NCBI GenBank assembly: GCA_022059125.1
Contig: JAEUWY010000008.1
Span: forward strand, 806,001 to 870,000
DNA from: Corynespora cassiicola
Taxonomy: Eukaryota; Ascomycota; Dothideomycetes; Pleosporales; Corynesporascaceae
Reading direction: 5' to 3'
DNA length: 64,000 bases
Each line of letters starts with the position of its first letter. The first letter of the stretch is position 1. The notes beneath the pieces were generated by a model, which was not told where the DNA came from, did no database searches, and was given only the letters and a program-made list of their open reading frames with translations. The position numbers and the translations under genes were made by a program. Positions 33,239 through 46,042 of this stretch are shown here, one piece after another.

Positions 33239-35560
33239 ATGAGTAGGTCACACCAACCTCGACCTTGCCCCCGCTGACGAAGCCGCAGCCAACTCAGCAC
33301 TGCCCGAGTCCATTGAGCTCCGGAACCATCCCTACGCGCGCGTCCCCGGCCACCAGAGCGAGGAGGACACCGCCTACGACCCCGGCGACCTCAACCGCGA
33401 TCCCGTCAAATCCGCTGCACAACCACGCAAGTCACGCTTCTCTGGCTGGAGAGGCGGGGTGCTTGCAGCCCTCGTTACCACACAAGTCGTTCTCCTCGTC
33501 AACATTGTCCTCACTGTCGTCGCTGCCACAGCATGGGATCCTATCGATGGCGTCGCCACCGCCTACACCGGCGGCTGTACAACTGCTGCTCGCATGACAA
33601 CGGGTATACATCTTCTCATCAACCTTTTGAGCAGTATATTGCTCGGCGCCTCCAACTACTGCATGCAAAGACTGGTGGCCCCCACTAGGGGCGAGGTGGA
33701 CAAGGCACACTCGCAGCGAGTGTGGCTCGACATTGGCATGCCCAGTGTGAAGAACCTGAGCCGCATTGGCAAGGGCAGGTTGGCCCTATGGCTTCTCCTG
33801 GCCTTGAGCAGCATGCCACTCCATCTCGTCTTCAACTCCGCCGTCTTCGAGACCATCGCTGCCAACAATGTCAATTTCCTCATAGTAGGACCAGAGTTCT
33901 TCACCGACAAGGACAGCTGGAAGGCCGATGTGGGAAACAATAATATATTGGACGGTTCGACCGACAACTTCATTACCCAACTCCAGAATAGGGTTCTGGA
34001 TGGAAAATACATGGACCGCAAGCTCTTTCGAAACCTGACTGGGGACGAGTGTGTCCGCAAATACACAGGAAACTTCATAACCGAGGTTGGCGCCGGATAT
34101 GGCGTCCCAGTGGCTGACGCCCGAACTAACCTGGGTATGAGTCCGACCAACAGTCTGCTTCTTACGAATTCGGCTAGCGGAGGTCTCGTTATCCAGCCAT
34201 ATAATGGCGGTCCCGAATACGAATGTAAGACAATATCCTTCCTTTTAGCCCTTGTCTCATATAGCCTTGGTGCCCATTGCTCACCCACGTCTTCTGTACT
34301 AACGAGCAAGCAGACTGCCTGAGTGAGATTGTTCCCTTGAGATGCAAAGTCCAATTCAGCCTCACCATCTTGTACTGGGTCATTGCAACAAATGTTGCCA
34401 AGATCATCCTCATGACCATTACCCTTTGGCGTCTGAATGAGCAAACGCTCGTCACCATCGGCGACGCGGTCAAGTCCTTCCTTCGGGAACCGGATCCATC
34501 GACCGAAGACTGCTGTCTAATGTCCCGGCGCAACATCAAGACCGTTTGGAATGTGCCCGAGGCCCGGCTCAACCAGCGCTTCGAACCTGGAAAGCGAAGG
34601 CCTTGGTTTTCTGCCTGTAGTCTTCGGCGGTGGCTTTTCTCAATGTTTCTGTACGTTGGCTCGCTGGCGACCGCTGGTGCCTTTACCGTGGTCATGAGAA
34701 ACAGCTTGAAGGAGCGCGGCAGCTATAACTCGAATGGCTTTGGGAAGGTCAATATCGGTAAGTGATGCTTTGTTCAGATTGTTTCTTTGTGTATGAGTTA
34801 ACAGCCATTAGATTTCCTCATAGATGCAGTCCTGCCATTTGGCGACACATCCATTATACCGTTCGTCCTCCTGGCCAACGTACCACAGGCTATCGTTTCA
34901 TTTATTTATCTGACCTACAATGGTCTCTTTACCTGCATGCTCGCAAATCGCGAGTGGTCACGCTACGCAATGAAGCGTGCTCCTCTCCGAGTCACTGTTC
35001 CAACGGCCGCTCAACGGTCTACCTACTTTTTACAATTACCTTACTTGTGGAGCTTACCCCTGATGGTAGCTAGCATTCTACTACATTGGTTTGTATCTCA
35101 ATCCATATTCTTGGCCCGCATCCAAGTGTACAGGGACGGAACTCCCGTGAACGTCGTCCTCGACCGGCTCGGCATGTATCATAACCTTAAAATGGCCAAT
35201 GGTGTCTTTACCGGCGTGGGCTACTCCGACAGAGGGCTCCAGGCCGTCATTGGGTGGGGTGCTGCCATGGTCCTCGTCATCCTGGTGATTGCAATCTTCT
35301 TCCAGTATCCCAAGGGGCTTCCTTTGGGGGGGACGAATAGTGCGGTGATCAGCGCGGCTTGCCACGTCAAGTACGAAGATGCTGATGAGGCGAGGAAGGT
35401 GGAGGAAGACGAAGACGTCTCGGAGAAACCACTCAAATGGGGCGTTACGATCGAGGGGACGAGAGATAGGGTTGGGCATTGCTCTTTTAGCGCTGGGGAG
35501 GTGGGTGCCCCCGTGGTGGGGTGCCTTTATGCGAGAACGTCTAAGGAGAAGAGGGATTAA
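33239..35560 (+). CDS. DUF6536 polytopic membrane protein
   Basis: Four exons (33239-33242, 33298-34224, 34314-34757, 34824-35560) give 703 residues. The first coding exon is only ATGA. A 55-base intron (GTAGGT, branch gctgac, ctcag) then restores the frame as M-T-LPESIELRN. Without it the upstream frame hits a stop, so I favour it. The DUF6536 signature follows (SGWRGGVLAALVT, NLLSSILLGASNYCMQRLVAPTR, VWLDIGMPSVKNL, LSSMPLHLVFNSAVFE). The C-terminal half has further helices and typical patches (YLTYNGLFTCMLANREW, LHWFVSQSIFLAR, and NSAVISAACHVK near the end). I count six to eight membrane segments. The family is common in filamentous ascomycetes and has no known function. The splice at 34224/34314 splits a Tyr codon. 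Confidence 0.85.
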
Positions 35561-35617
35561 TGGCCATTGGTCTCGCTGTCCATTGCATTGTTCTATAGAA
35601 AAAGTAATCATAGATGC

Positions 35618-36269
35618 TCAACTACGAGAATTCGCCTCCGCGATCGCTGCATTAAACTTGAGGCTCTGCTCCGCCGGTCTTCCCTGCTTATCCAGTGGGT
35701 CATGCTCAATCTGATAGTATCGATCCAAGGTGTGACTAATGTACTCGAACAGACCGATCGGGCCACGGAAGATTTTTTTGGGGCAACAGGATCCTCGGAT
35801 GGGTCTGCATCGAAAACTCCTCCCACCTAGCGCTGTTGCTGGAGTCTTCCTGGCCTTCAAGTGGCCGTCAAAAAGTGGTTTCTGATTGGGAATCGCTGCG
35901 CTGTTGGACTTTGAGGAAGGATAGCGTGGCTTTTGTTCCTGGAGAGCGCTTCTGAGCAAGTCTTTTGTATATGCCTGGTGGCAAGTCGCTGGGCAAGTGA
36001 CAGTAGGATTCGTACAGAATAACCTGGGTAGCGCGGGGGGTGTGGGTCTGCATCTTTTGCCAGAAATCTTGGAAGCGCTCCTCCAGTCGGGCGGCCAGGA
36101 TACCTTGATCCAACTCGGTACTTATCTCACAGTCTGGAAAAGTCCTGCAGTTGTGTGTGTCTAGCAAGCCATTTTCCCTCAGCCATGCGAAATAGACCTC
36201 GAGTTGTTGACTGAGGGGTAAATGAAGGACGCGCAACTTCTTTGAACAACCTTTCCACCATTTCCCTAA
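35618..36269 (-). pseudogene. damaged or intron-containing hypothetical frame
   Basis: Two protein-like frames follow each other on the minus strand. The first (36269 to about 35960) reads LHLPLSQQLEVYFAWLREN...EERFQDFWQKM. The second (about 35980-35618) reads SALQEQKPRYPSSK...GLFEYISHTLDRYYQIEHDPLDKQG. They are joined either by a frameshift near 35975 or by a 49-base intron (donor GTTATT at about 36027, acceptor CACCAG) that would be in phase but has a weak donor. The 5' end abuts a T-rich tract and an acceptor-like CTGCACAG, so this may be the last exon of a larger gene. No ATG or family identified. Confidence 0.4.
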
Positions 36270-36349
36270 AACTCTCTGTGCAGTCTAGTTACATTTTATT
36301 CGAACAATAAATAAAAAAGGCAGTTCTCCAGCAGGCGCTTCTGACAAGA

Positions 36350-36868
36350 TCAGAAAGGAGGCGCAATGACCATTATTTTTCCTCCTTCAAACCTAGTCTC
36401 AAGGAACAGTACTCCCAATGCTCCTCTCGTTGTCACATACAAGACATTCTTATCTGACTTGGTGCGTCCAAGAGCAGCAGCTGTCCCTCCAGCTACCTCA
36501 GTAAAGTTTTGAGCGCCCGCGATGAAACATTGTGTCCCGTTGGAGTAGGCCATATTGACAACGTTATCAATGAGGCTGTCGAGATAGCTCACTCCAAAGC
36601 GGTCGAGAGCAAAGTCGTCACCCATCGCGGTGTCGGAGATCATTTCGTAAGGGCCGACGGCAGTATCGGTCTTCAAGTTGTCCTTTGACGCGGCAGTATA
36701 AGCGCTGGGGTCAGTTGTTATAATAAACGTAGTCTCTGTTGACCTTGACTCCGTTGACGCCAAAAAGCGGCCCAAGCGAAGTATAGGCAGCCATGTTACG
36801 CGCATATTCCGGGGTGATAGCACTCCAAGCATGGAGTCGGCGATCAGTACTTTAATGTTGTGATGTGT
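36350..36868 (-). pseudogene. fragment of an unrecognised gene with a frame break
   Basis: The minus strand reads RRLHAWSAITPEYARNMAAY...NRDYVYYNN up to a TGA at 36711-36713. A different frame then continues with clearly protein-like sequence (DPSAYTAASKDN, PYEMISDTAMGDDFALDRFGVSYLDSL, CFIAGAQNFTEVAGG) to a stop at 36350. Loss of two bases near the YYNN/DPSAY junction would explain the break; no plausible intron removes it. It may belong to the same decayed locus as the frame at 35618-36269. The family is not recognised. Confidence 0.45.
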
Positions 36869-39360
36869 ATTGGTACAGTCTGCTTATGTCAATAAGGCAT
36901 GTACAGGTTATTATCTTGTGTACAGAAAATCTTTATACAGTAATAGTATACATATCCTGCTATTTCGACGTCTGCAGCTTATGAAAGCTAAACAAACAGA
37001 TCTGGTCAGTGATAGTTCTAGTATAAGTTACAATGAAGTATTATTGCGAACCTGAAGCTCATAAGCTACTACCTAGTCTAAAACGTGATATGCATATGTT
37101 GAGCAATATGATAACAATAAGAGTGAACTCCATGGATATGCAAACCAGATCCCCAAGAATTACAGCGAAACTGTCGAGTTGGCGCAGTCCGGCGTTGTGA
37201 GCAGCATCAGGTTTCCATTGCCATTCTCCCTTGCCCTGCCACACAGGAATAGCTTTGTTGCTGTTCAATTGATTGAGTACAAGTCTAACAAGCATGGAGG
37301 ACAATCGGGATAAAGATATATGTCCTGAGAAGCTGAAAACACGGTTTGTTGGTTTATAGCAGCTAATATGCAGAAAAATTGGGTAAGAAGACTATTTTTA
37401 CTAACACAATGTCAAATTGCCCATTTACTCTTGTACTGTCCATTCGACTGTAACGGAACAACGGATTCAACAAGCCACAACGACCGCAGAAGAAGCTGGA
37501 CTGTACCACCCCTATCTTTACTTGAACTACACGATGCGGACTCCGAGCCCTTTGGATCATGATCCTGCTGAGAACTTCGAGAGGCTGAGGATTCAGAGCA
37601 GAGTAGACTCAACGTGTATTTTCACTGCTAATGGCCTTTGTACCGGATCTTTCAAGCTTCAGTAGAAAGATCTACCTTCTTGTATTGTATGATCGACTCG
37701 GAGTCATCCTTGGTTTCCAATCATGGGTGTCAGAAGAGGTGTTCAATATCCATGTAATGTTTAGAAAGCTCGACTTGTATTTGGAATGGGTCAGATCTAC
37801 TTTCCGCCCTTGAAACATGTTAGTTTGGTCGGAATCTACCGAAACCTACGTGCATCTCTGCCCGAGTGTATATATACAACACTTGGTGTTTCCAATGCCG
37901 TCTTGGACGCCGCAAAACCTCCCGCACGTATTTCCCCCATCCAGAAACGTTCGCCCGACATGCACCTGTCACTCATGCATGTCTGCACAGATGAAATCTG
38001 ACCAGAAATCTGAATGCAAGATCGATATCCACAATTCCCCACCGATATAGTGACTCGGCACCAAGTTCCACATGGTCGGTGTTTCTCTCTGAACCGCCAG
38101 GCATGCATCTCAATCTGAGGCACACCAGCCTCACCGAACCCCCAGCGCCACCTCTCTACCCCCACCAACGTCACACCTATAAAAACTCCCAGAGAAAGCC
38201 ACCATCCCACCCCCGCGCATCCCCCTAACCACAGAGCCTCATCCTCGCGCCACAACCCGCCCCCCCCTGTTTCACCATTACCACATCCACCACCGCCACC
38301 CAATACACAACAAACATCTCCCCTTCATCCTTTCTACGTGCCTCTCTGCCCAGCTCCGCCATGCCTCCCATCTCTCCCCGCCGCTCGGCACCACTATACC
38401 CATTGCTTGCGCCTCGCAGCGCGCGAATCGGGCAGCGCAACCCGCGCGCGCAAGCTTTGCTTGGCGGCTTGGCGGCTGGCTGCCACGCGAAGGCCAAGGG
38501 AGCGGCGGGAGAGCTTGTGTGTGGGCGTTTGGCGTGGGCATGCAAGGGGATGGGGGCTGGGCGGAGGCTTGTACTGGGGGAATGGGGTGATGTGAGCTGA
38601 TCTGAGGGGCGAGGTGGGGTTGGTGGCGAGGCTGCAGAGGAGGGGGATGGGAGGCTTGTTGGCGATTGACAGTGATGATGGGGATGGGTGGGTAAGGAGA
38701 TGGTGGTGGAGTGGGAACGGGAACGGGTGCGAGAACGAGGTGCGAGATGATGGAGCTGGAATGCGGTGTTAGCCAGCGGCACATTGGACGAGGATGTTTA
38801 GCGCGACGACGATAATTTTCAAGAGGGAAGTAAAGCTGTGAAGAACGTGGTATGTATTTCTTCTATTGGAACGGGTATAGTCCTTGGATAGAGACAGCAA
38901 ACAATAGCGATAGCGATGTAAACACTAATGATGAGACATGCATAGGAAATGGCGTATATACCTTCGTCAGGTAAAAGGAAAAAAAAGGAAACCATGGTCA
39001 AATCACCTCAGCATCGACATGAATCTTCTCAAGCTGATGCGCCATTTTCTCCGCCAAGTATAATAAGATAAGAATCGATTCGACTCGATTATTCTCCACA
39101 TCCGCCGTCTAAAACACCAAACCATGCATTGCATGCCCGACATGCACAACTTGCCAAACTCCGAGCCATGCAACCCATCACAGTTTCTTTCACTTTCCAA
39201 AACAAATAATGAGAGAGATGGGAAAGATGAAGGATGATTGTCTGAAACTATGCTCCGTTTTCAATCTACGAAGAGAAGAAGGAAAAAAAATATTTCATAG
39301 GAAATAAGGGAAACACTCAGTCAGTCAGTCAATCAGACAGAAGGGGAAGGCGAGAGGCAT
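36869..39360. other. gene-poor region
   Basis: About 2.5 kb. A minus-strand stretch at 37304-37059 (VRLVLNQLNSNKAIPVWQG...QLDSFAVILGD) has some protein character and may be a further remnant of the decayed locus to its left. The Pro/Ser/His-rich frames at 38225-38784 look like composition artefacts. A GTCA-rich run lies near 39316-39335. The last part is the 3' flank of the carbonic anhydrase gene. Confidence 0.5.
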
Positions 39361-40686
39361 TTAAGCGTAACGGCGGCCACGGCCACGGCCCTTGGTCTTG
39401 TGAGGGTTGGGGGTCTGGGCAGAGACGGTGACGGAGATGGAGGAAGAAGAGACGTGCTCCGCGGCGGGAGGGGCGGCGGCGGGGGCGGCGGCGGCGGCGT
39501 GGTGGGCAGGGGTAGTAACGTTCCACTGCGAAGAAGTGCCCGAGGCGTTGGCGACGGCAACTAGGTTCTCAGCGCCAAGGGTGTTCTGGGTGAAGCGGGA
39601 GTTGAACTTCATGATCGACTTCATCTCGTTGAAGGTGTCGACATCGATCGGGAGAGGGTCGCGTGCGAGGAGGAAGGTGACACCCTCGGAGCAAGGGGGG
39701 GTGGTGAGGGAACCGGAGTACTGGAAGATGTCCGAAGTCTGGATATGAGAGAGGAGGGCGCTGAAGTCCAGACCCGCCTCAATAGCTGTCTTGGTGCCAG
39801 GCTGGGCAATGGCGGCGAGGTGGGGCTGGAGGCCAGCCATGACGGGGTCGGAGGCGGTCTTGGAGACCTGGAACATGAAGCCAACGACGGTGATGGCAGC
39901 AGGATCGGCTGTTGAGATGCAGAGTTAGCAACTAATTCTTGGAATCTTTCGACCATGACGAATGCCGTTGTGTAGAGAATGGGGTTGTGGGTAAATGCCA
40001 AATTGTTGTCTTGGTGTGTCGGAGCTAGACTTACTGATACCCGTGTGCACCATGTGCATCTCAAGAGGGTAGTACTCCTCGCCAATGCGGTGCTCCGAGG
40101 GGGTGTGGAGATGGAACTGGGCCAACTGGAACTCAGCACCCGCAAAGGAAGTAGTTCCGTTGACGACCACCTCGATGGTGGTTCCGAGGTTCAGGAATTC
40201 GACGGGACCTTCCTGGATGGTCACAACGGGCTTCTCGGCCGCGAGCTCGATCGAATCATCTGTCGCATATTAGTGGTGGTGAAAAGGCGGAAAAAGGCGC
40301 GCTGTGCGGGAACCCTAATTGTTCCGACCGTTTACATGGGGTAAACGGTAGGCGGTTCGCGACAAGAGGCACTAACGTGCCTTGCCGATCTTTAGTTGGG
40401 GACCATCATCAACATCGTACGATATTGACAACGCCGCCAGAAAATTGTGCTGCGGGGAAAAGAGGCTGGGTATGCGAAGTGTGTACTCACCGATGTTGAT
40501 GGGAGACTGGTTCTTGCCCGTCTTGCAAGCCTCGTTCTCAGGCCCGAGAGAAGCCCAGTTCATAGGGCCGTTCAAAGCAGTGTATCCAAAGTTGGAGATC
40601 TCAACATCGCCAGTAGCACGCTTGTGGATGCCGTGAAGGCAGGTGGCTGAAGCCGTGGAAGCAAGGACGAGGCTCTTGAAAAGCAT
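39361..40686 (-). CDS. secreted alpha-class carbonic anhydrase
   Basis: Three exons (40686-40491, 40259-40035, 39908-39361) give 322 residues, with in-phase introns of 231 and 126 bases. It catalyses reversible hydration of CO2 to bicarbonate. Residues 1-15 form a signal peptide and HKR at 21-23 a Kex2-like site. Alpha-class hallmarks are present: NQSPINI (59-65), zinc ligands His115 and His117 in QFHLHTPSEH, His134 in EMHMVH, and YSGSLTTPPCSEGV in the C-terminal half. The protein ends in an Ala/Pro-rich then Ser-rich tail and a basic GRGRGRR end; no GPI-anchor-like hydrophobic C-terminus is seen. Alpha-class enzymes in filamentous fungi are usually secreted. The tail may be a lineage-specific extension. 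Confidence 0.92.
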
Positions 40687-40795
40687 AGCTGCGGTTGGTG
40701 ATAGTGATTAAGCGGTGGAGCTGTAAGACTGAAAGACTGGAAAGAGTGTTGAAAGTTGAAGTGAAGGAAGGAATGTGGTTGTCGATGATCGATGG

Positions 40796-40803
40796 ATTAT
40801 AAA
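40796..40803 (-). promoter_or_regulatory. TATA-like box of carbonic anhydrase gene
   Basis: TTTATAAT on the minus strand lies about 110 bases upstream of the carbonic anhydrase ATG, a reasonable core-promoter distance. Sequence and position only. Confidence 0.35.
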
Positions 40804-43800
40804 CGGCGGGTGAATGGAGAAGCTATAAGTACTCCACAAAATCAGTGCAGACGATCTACGGCGCACGTCGAAGTTGACGAAGTGAAGATGGTCCGCAGGA
40901 TCTACCTGGTGACTGGACCGGGGGGCTTAGGTGAGAAGGAAAATAGCGCGCACGGGGAACGAAGGCTGAGAAAAGAAGGACCGTAAAATAATTAAGCAAG
41001 ACGGGAATACCAAGACGTGAATATATACCGGAGGACGACGCCTCGACCCTCTGCGCCTCCACGATGATTTTGTCCGTTTTTGCAGGGCCAAGCTGGGTTG
41101 TGAGCCAAGTCATACACTCAGGGACTTCGGGAAACGCCAAACCCATGGAGGCTTAACTGAAAACTGGCGATAGGGAACAGCCATCAAGGCGAAGGAGCCT
41201 AAGGCCAGACAATGCCAAGAGAGAAGTTGCTAAGAAGAGCCTAGAAATGCCGGTCATGGTTGGCATACCGTTCAATCAGGGTCAAGACTTTGCGACATTG
41301 CTTGGGGATCCCGGCTAGGGGTTGGCAGAAAGGGCAGGATAACGTTGCGAGGGAGGGATGACATGCGCCCTTCTCGCCGCCCGGTAACCGCGCATGGAGA
41401 TCTACATCAGCGCAATCAATCTCCTGCGGCTTTCAGATTGCGCACTTGTACCTTAAACCAACCTCAAAAGACGATCGACTTGCTCAGCCGGAATCCGGCG
41501 GAGATGTTGACAAGAGGTGAGTAAGCGATCCTGCGCCTCGCAGGCGACCACGTCCACTGCTGGCGGTCGCGCGTGGGCGGACAAGCTGGAGGAAATTGCT
41601 TGGTTCTGAAACTGCTTGTCAGCCTCTTGGAAGCCACTTGGAAGCCACTTGGCTGGCTGGGCGCTAACAAATCCGGGATTCTAACCGAGTGTCATCGGAG
41701 CCCTCTGACACTTGACAGACCCCAGAATCCTTCCGCGCAGGGCTAGCGTGGGCCCCCCCTGGGCTCCGGCCATGTCCATATCGACGCCTCGTATGGCCCT
41801 GGGCGTCGAAATGTAGCCAGTCGAGGCGTGTTTTGCGCGGTTCCACGGTCCCAGCCGTTCGCGCACCTACCGAACTCTCCGACATTTCGAGTCCCCGCAG
41901 TGCCGACCACCTCTTAGAATCAGCCCACTTTCGAAACGCACATGAGCTCGTTGAAGCGCTGACAGAGGAAAATAGGACGATTTCTCAGGCAGTGAGGTGT
42001 CAGTGGAGTTTCCTCTCGCGCGACAAGGGGGCATTTCTCCGGGCTGCGTAGCGTGTGGAGACGATGGAGCGGGGGGCAGCGATATGGCAGGTGCTGGACT
42101 GCAGGCAAGCACGCGCCCACCTGGGCGGTTTTCCCATTTTCCGCCATCGGGATGCCGACACGGACGCAAACAGTCGAGCGTGTCTTAGATAGTGCCGTTT
42201 GTTTGCACAGGGCGGGAGAGACGCGCGGGCCTTGTCGATGTACGATGGACATGCGTGCGCCTTCGATAGCCAGCCAGAGCCTGGGCAGGCCGGGGCCTGT
42301 GCGTGCCAAGGGGCAGCGGCCAGGCGTTAAGGAGGGGCGAGGTAAGCGTTGCGCGGCGCCGCAGCCCGGAGTCCTGGTGTAGCTTGAGGACGATGCCGAG
42401 GGTAAGCTGGGGAGTGAGCGATTGCCAAGCTGGAGGGGGGAGAAACAGGCAGAAGATCGGAACGGCTGCGCAAGCTACAGGCGGCCATGTCGAGGTCAGG
42501 GTGACGATGGCAGAGGGGCGCTGGAGGCTGGGCACGGCACCGCCGTTGCGGCCGCGGCGCGGATATCGAAGCGAATGATTGACGTCAAAAATCGGACCGG
42601 CTCCATCCGGCGGCCATGCAGGCGGCCATGCAGGCGATGGTGTTGCTGTGTGCCTGTCTGGCGGGCGATGGGTAGGGCGTTAGCCCAACGGGCGCGCCGG
42701 GCACGTGCTGGCTGCTGGCCGCTGGCTGCTGGCTGCTGACCGCGTCCGGGCCAGGCCTGCTCAACCCGGCTCCGACGCCGCCTCCCGCGCCGCCCTCGAC
42801 GCCCACGCCTACCAGCCCTCTTGGCGTCTATGCCCGCCATGCTCTGGATAAACAACTATTTACAGCTTCTTGGCGCCGCCTCGTACTCCAACATGTCAAA
42901 TTCCAGTCTGTTTCAGGCTCCGCCTGCTTGCCAGCGCCGCCTCGACGACCCAGCCTTGGCCGCGAGGTGACGTCGCCCTCGCGCTGCCTGTCCGCCCTGC
43001 CTGCCTCTTGGCAATCGGCCTTATACAACCACACTATCCACTGCCGCTCCTCGTGCATCGCCCACCCTCCCAATCTCTCGGCCTTGTCCTTTCTTGTACC
43101 TCATCCACCAGAAACGCCCTGTCCTGTACATCAACACCAGGCCAAGCATCTCAAGATTCCTCGCTTGGCATCCATACGTGTACGCGGCCTTGCTCCCTTC
43201 ACTTCCCGCTGCTCGCCCTCGGCCTTGTCCGCCTGTTTGTCTGAGGCTTGGACTTGTTTGCTTCGCCGCCTTGATGGGGCCCTCAGGAGAGCGGTCAGGT
43301 TGGTTTCTGACAATCAAGCACCCAGCCAGGTAAGCTTCGGCATGTTTTTCGCTGATTGTCACCTGCAATCAGCCTGCACAAGGCCATCACCACGTTTCGC
43401 CGCGCGCCTTTGCACTTTCGCCTTCGTCGAGTAGCTCACCAAGCTAGTAGAGCGACCTCTATCCTCGTTCGGGAAGGCGTCCGGTAAACGTCCGATAGAG
43501 ATGCGCATCCATCTATCCACCTCACCGGCGGCTTAGAATAGGGGAACCGGGCCTGTCGTCCCATCCAGCCAGTCATGGCCCGCGCATTTGAACTGCACCT
43601 ACCGCCTGCTTCTACGTCCTGCCACGGCCACGGCCGCAGCCCACGATCGAGGCATCCCTTTCCTGGCCCGTGTGAGGGGTAACTGGAGTATTCTCGATCT
43701 TGGGTCGGCCTTGGCTTGGCGTCTGCTACTTCTTGTCGAAACGGGACGGGATCAGGGATAAGGCACAATCGAATCGGCGAGGCCAACTGAACTGCCACCA

Positions 43801-45283
43801 GGTCTCCTCGGCATACCAAACCAGCTTCTTCTTTCGATGTTGCGCCCAGTGTCTGGCCTTGGGAAACAATCATCTGATTAATGAACTGACGGCACCTCCT
43901 TTGATCCGCTGCATGAGCATGTTTCCCAAGAGCATTCGCCCTGCCCAGCTTCTTGTCAAAGGGAACGGGACGGTACAGCAGCACGCAGACAGCCCGCCCG
44001 CTCCTTCGTCCTCTGCTTTGTAACTGCAACACCTCCCAAGCCCGGCTGAGTGTCCGCCTGGAAGCCCAGCTTGCTTGACTTGATCAGCTGTCGGGCGACC
44101 GACCTACACTCCATGTTTCCCAAGAGGGCCAGCACGCCTAGAAGCCCTAGAAGACTTTTCTCTGCCCTGCGTAAGCCCAAACTCTGTTCCTTCCCGCGAA
44201 GGGTAGCACCCTGTGCGGTATGCAAACCTTCCAGAGCAAGCCCGCGCCGATGTTGCTTCTGCCTTCTCATGCCAGTAAAAGCCCTCTCCACGTGAAGCTT
44301 CAACGAGAACCCTTCCAACGTTCGAGAAGGGCGGTTGGCGAGTGGGCGGCCCTCCACACTATAACACGCGCCTTTCCACAAGGCTGTCCGATACCTGTAG
44401 ATCGGCTCCTCCCGCCGCCCACGAGCGTCCCCATCTGCCGATCGGCGTGTGAATCCCAGACTGGCGGCTCCCTTTACAATCTGCCTGTAGTACCCTCCGT
44501 CCAACCAGACGCGACCCCGCCTTCCAGTTTGCCTCAGGTAGTTCCAACCTGACACCTGAATCAGGCCATATGTGCGACCCGGATGTAGAAGATTCCACCT
44601 ACCGTAGGTCCTATGACGACCCTAGGGCCTTGGTAAGCTCCCTGGTGCGCGGTATTCGCACGCCCACATGCTCGCATCTCCCGCTGCTGGTCTCGTCCAC
44701 TCCGAGAGAAGAATGGTGATGCGTGTCCTGTCGCCCGTTCTTGGTATCTCTAACTGCCGCGACGCTTCTCGAAGTCCATGGCCACGGAAGCTCGTCGCCT
44801 CCGACGCGCCCAGTATCGATTGATTGTGCCTTCTCCGTGCCTACATCTCGCCCGTCCCATGCCAATGCACATTGCATAGTATTGCCCAGCACAATTTCCC
44901 AAGCGTCCAAGTCCGTCTCCAAGTCTCCCCAAAAAATTCCCGTCTCTTTTTCTTGCCTCCGACCTACATACCCATCTATCGAATGCAAGCATACCCTCCC
45001 ACCACCTTACCCAATCCCTCCCTCCCTGTACGCCACTCCTTCCCCCACCCACCAACATAGCCCAAGACCAACCCTCCCCACTCTCCTCCATTCGGCCAGA
45101 ATGGGCGCTCACCGCCGCCAAAACCGGCGCGTCGCTCTCCTACTTTCGGCCAGCAGAGCCCCCGAGGTCGACGCATGGGGTAAGCCGTACACTTTCGCGC
45201 CGCCAATCCGCATTCCAAACCAAGGAAGCAGCCTATTCCCTCCGAATGCAACATGCACACTTCCCCCCCCCTTTCCATGGTCG

Positions 45284-45303
45284 CCGACCGACCGACCGAC
45301 CGG
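45284..45303. repeat. CGAC short tandem repeat
   Basis: About five CGAC/CCGA tetranucleotide units in the gene-free interval. Confidence 0.85.
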
Positions 45304-46021
45304 TGAGAGGGTAAGTTTGTTGAACGGGCCGTCGCCGCTACATTCAGGGCGTCGGCGGGTTGTGCGGGGGAAGGGACAGGAACGGTACCTGGTCTTGTCT
45401 GGTAGTAGAACATGCGTTGGTGTAGCAAGGGGGTGGTGTCAATGTTCGGGAGAGTTGCTGAGTCGTTGGTTCGACTCGGACTTTGAGACTTGGGGATTCG
45501 ACGCCTTCGCTTTGGCCTAGTGGGCGTATGCACCGCAGGAGGTACGGCAGCGGGCATGGCATGACAAGGCCATTCCGTCCCCACCCCCAAGCCAGCGTGT
45601 GCGCCTTCTCTTTCTCGCCTGGTGCCCTCCATCACTCCCTCCCTCTCTCTACTTTGTCTATAATTTTGCCGTCCGCTTAATTGTATACGCCACCGTTATA
45701 CACTAGCAGTAGCTCAGGGCACGTTTAGAAGGCCCACTCACGGGCTGAAATCCTGGTAAACAGCACTTTACTCATCGGCAATCCCTCTGCATCGTACTGC
45801 ATCATATTGTACCGCACTGCACTGTACCGCACTGCACATGCTGCGTTCATGTCCCTCCACGCCAACCCCCCGGCGGCGGCGGCGGCACTGGCGGGACTTT
45901 TTCCGTTCTAGCAAGTAATGACTTCCGCTATCCAAGTCCGCGGGACCGGTTGCTTGTGTGTGTGTGATTGATTAATTGGTTAGGGAAGGTGTCTGTGTGC
46001 TCATTCCAGGCCGCCCTCGCG

Positions 46022-46042
46022 GCGCGCGCGCACACACACACA
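46022..46042. repeat. GC/CA dinucleotide repeat
   Basis: A short run of GC dinucleotides passes directly into CA dinucleotides in the gene-free interval. Confidence 0.85.

Noticed and set aside
38225..38784. Pro/Ser/His-rich minus-strand frames
   Set aside because: Two overlapping frames with equal low-complexity character; typical of CT-rich promoter DNA.
43436..45520. Frames of about 200-265 codons at 43436-44032 (-), 43956-44555 (-) and 44723-45520 (+)
   Set aside because: They overlap other frames, are biased in composition and have no recognisable domain; repeated phrases come from repeated DNA motifs.
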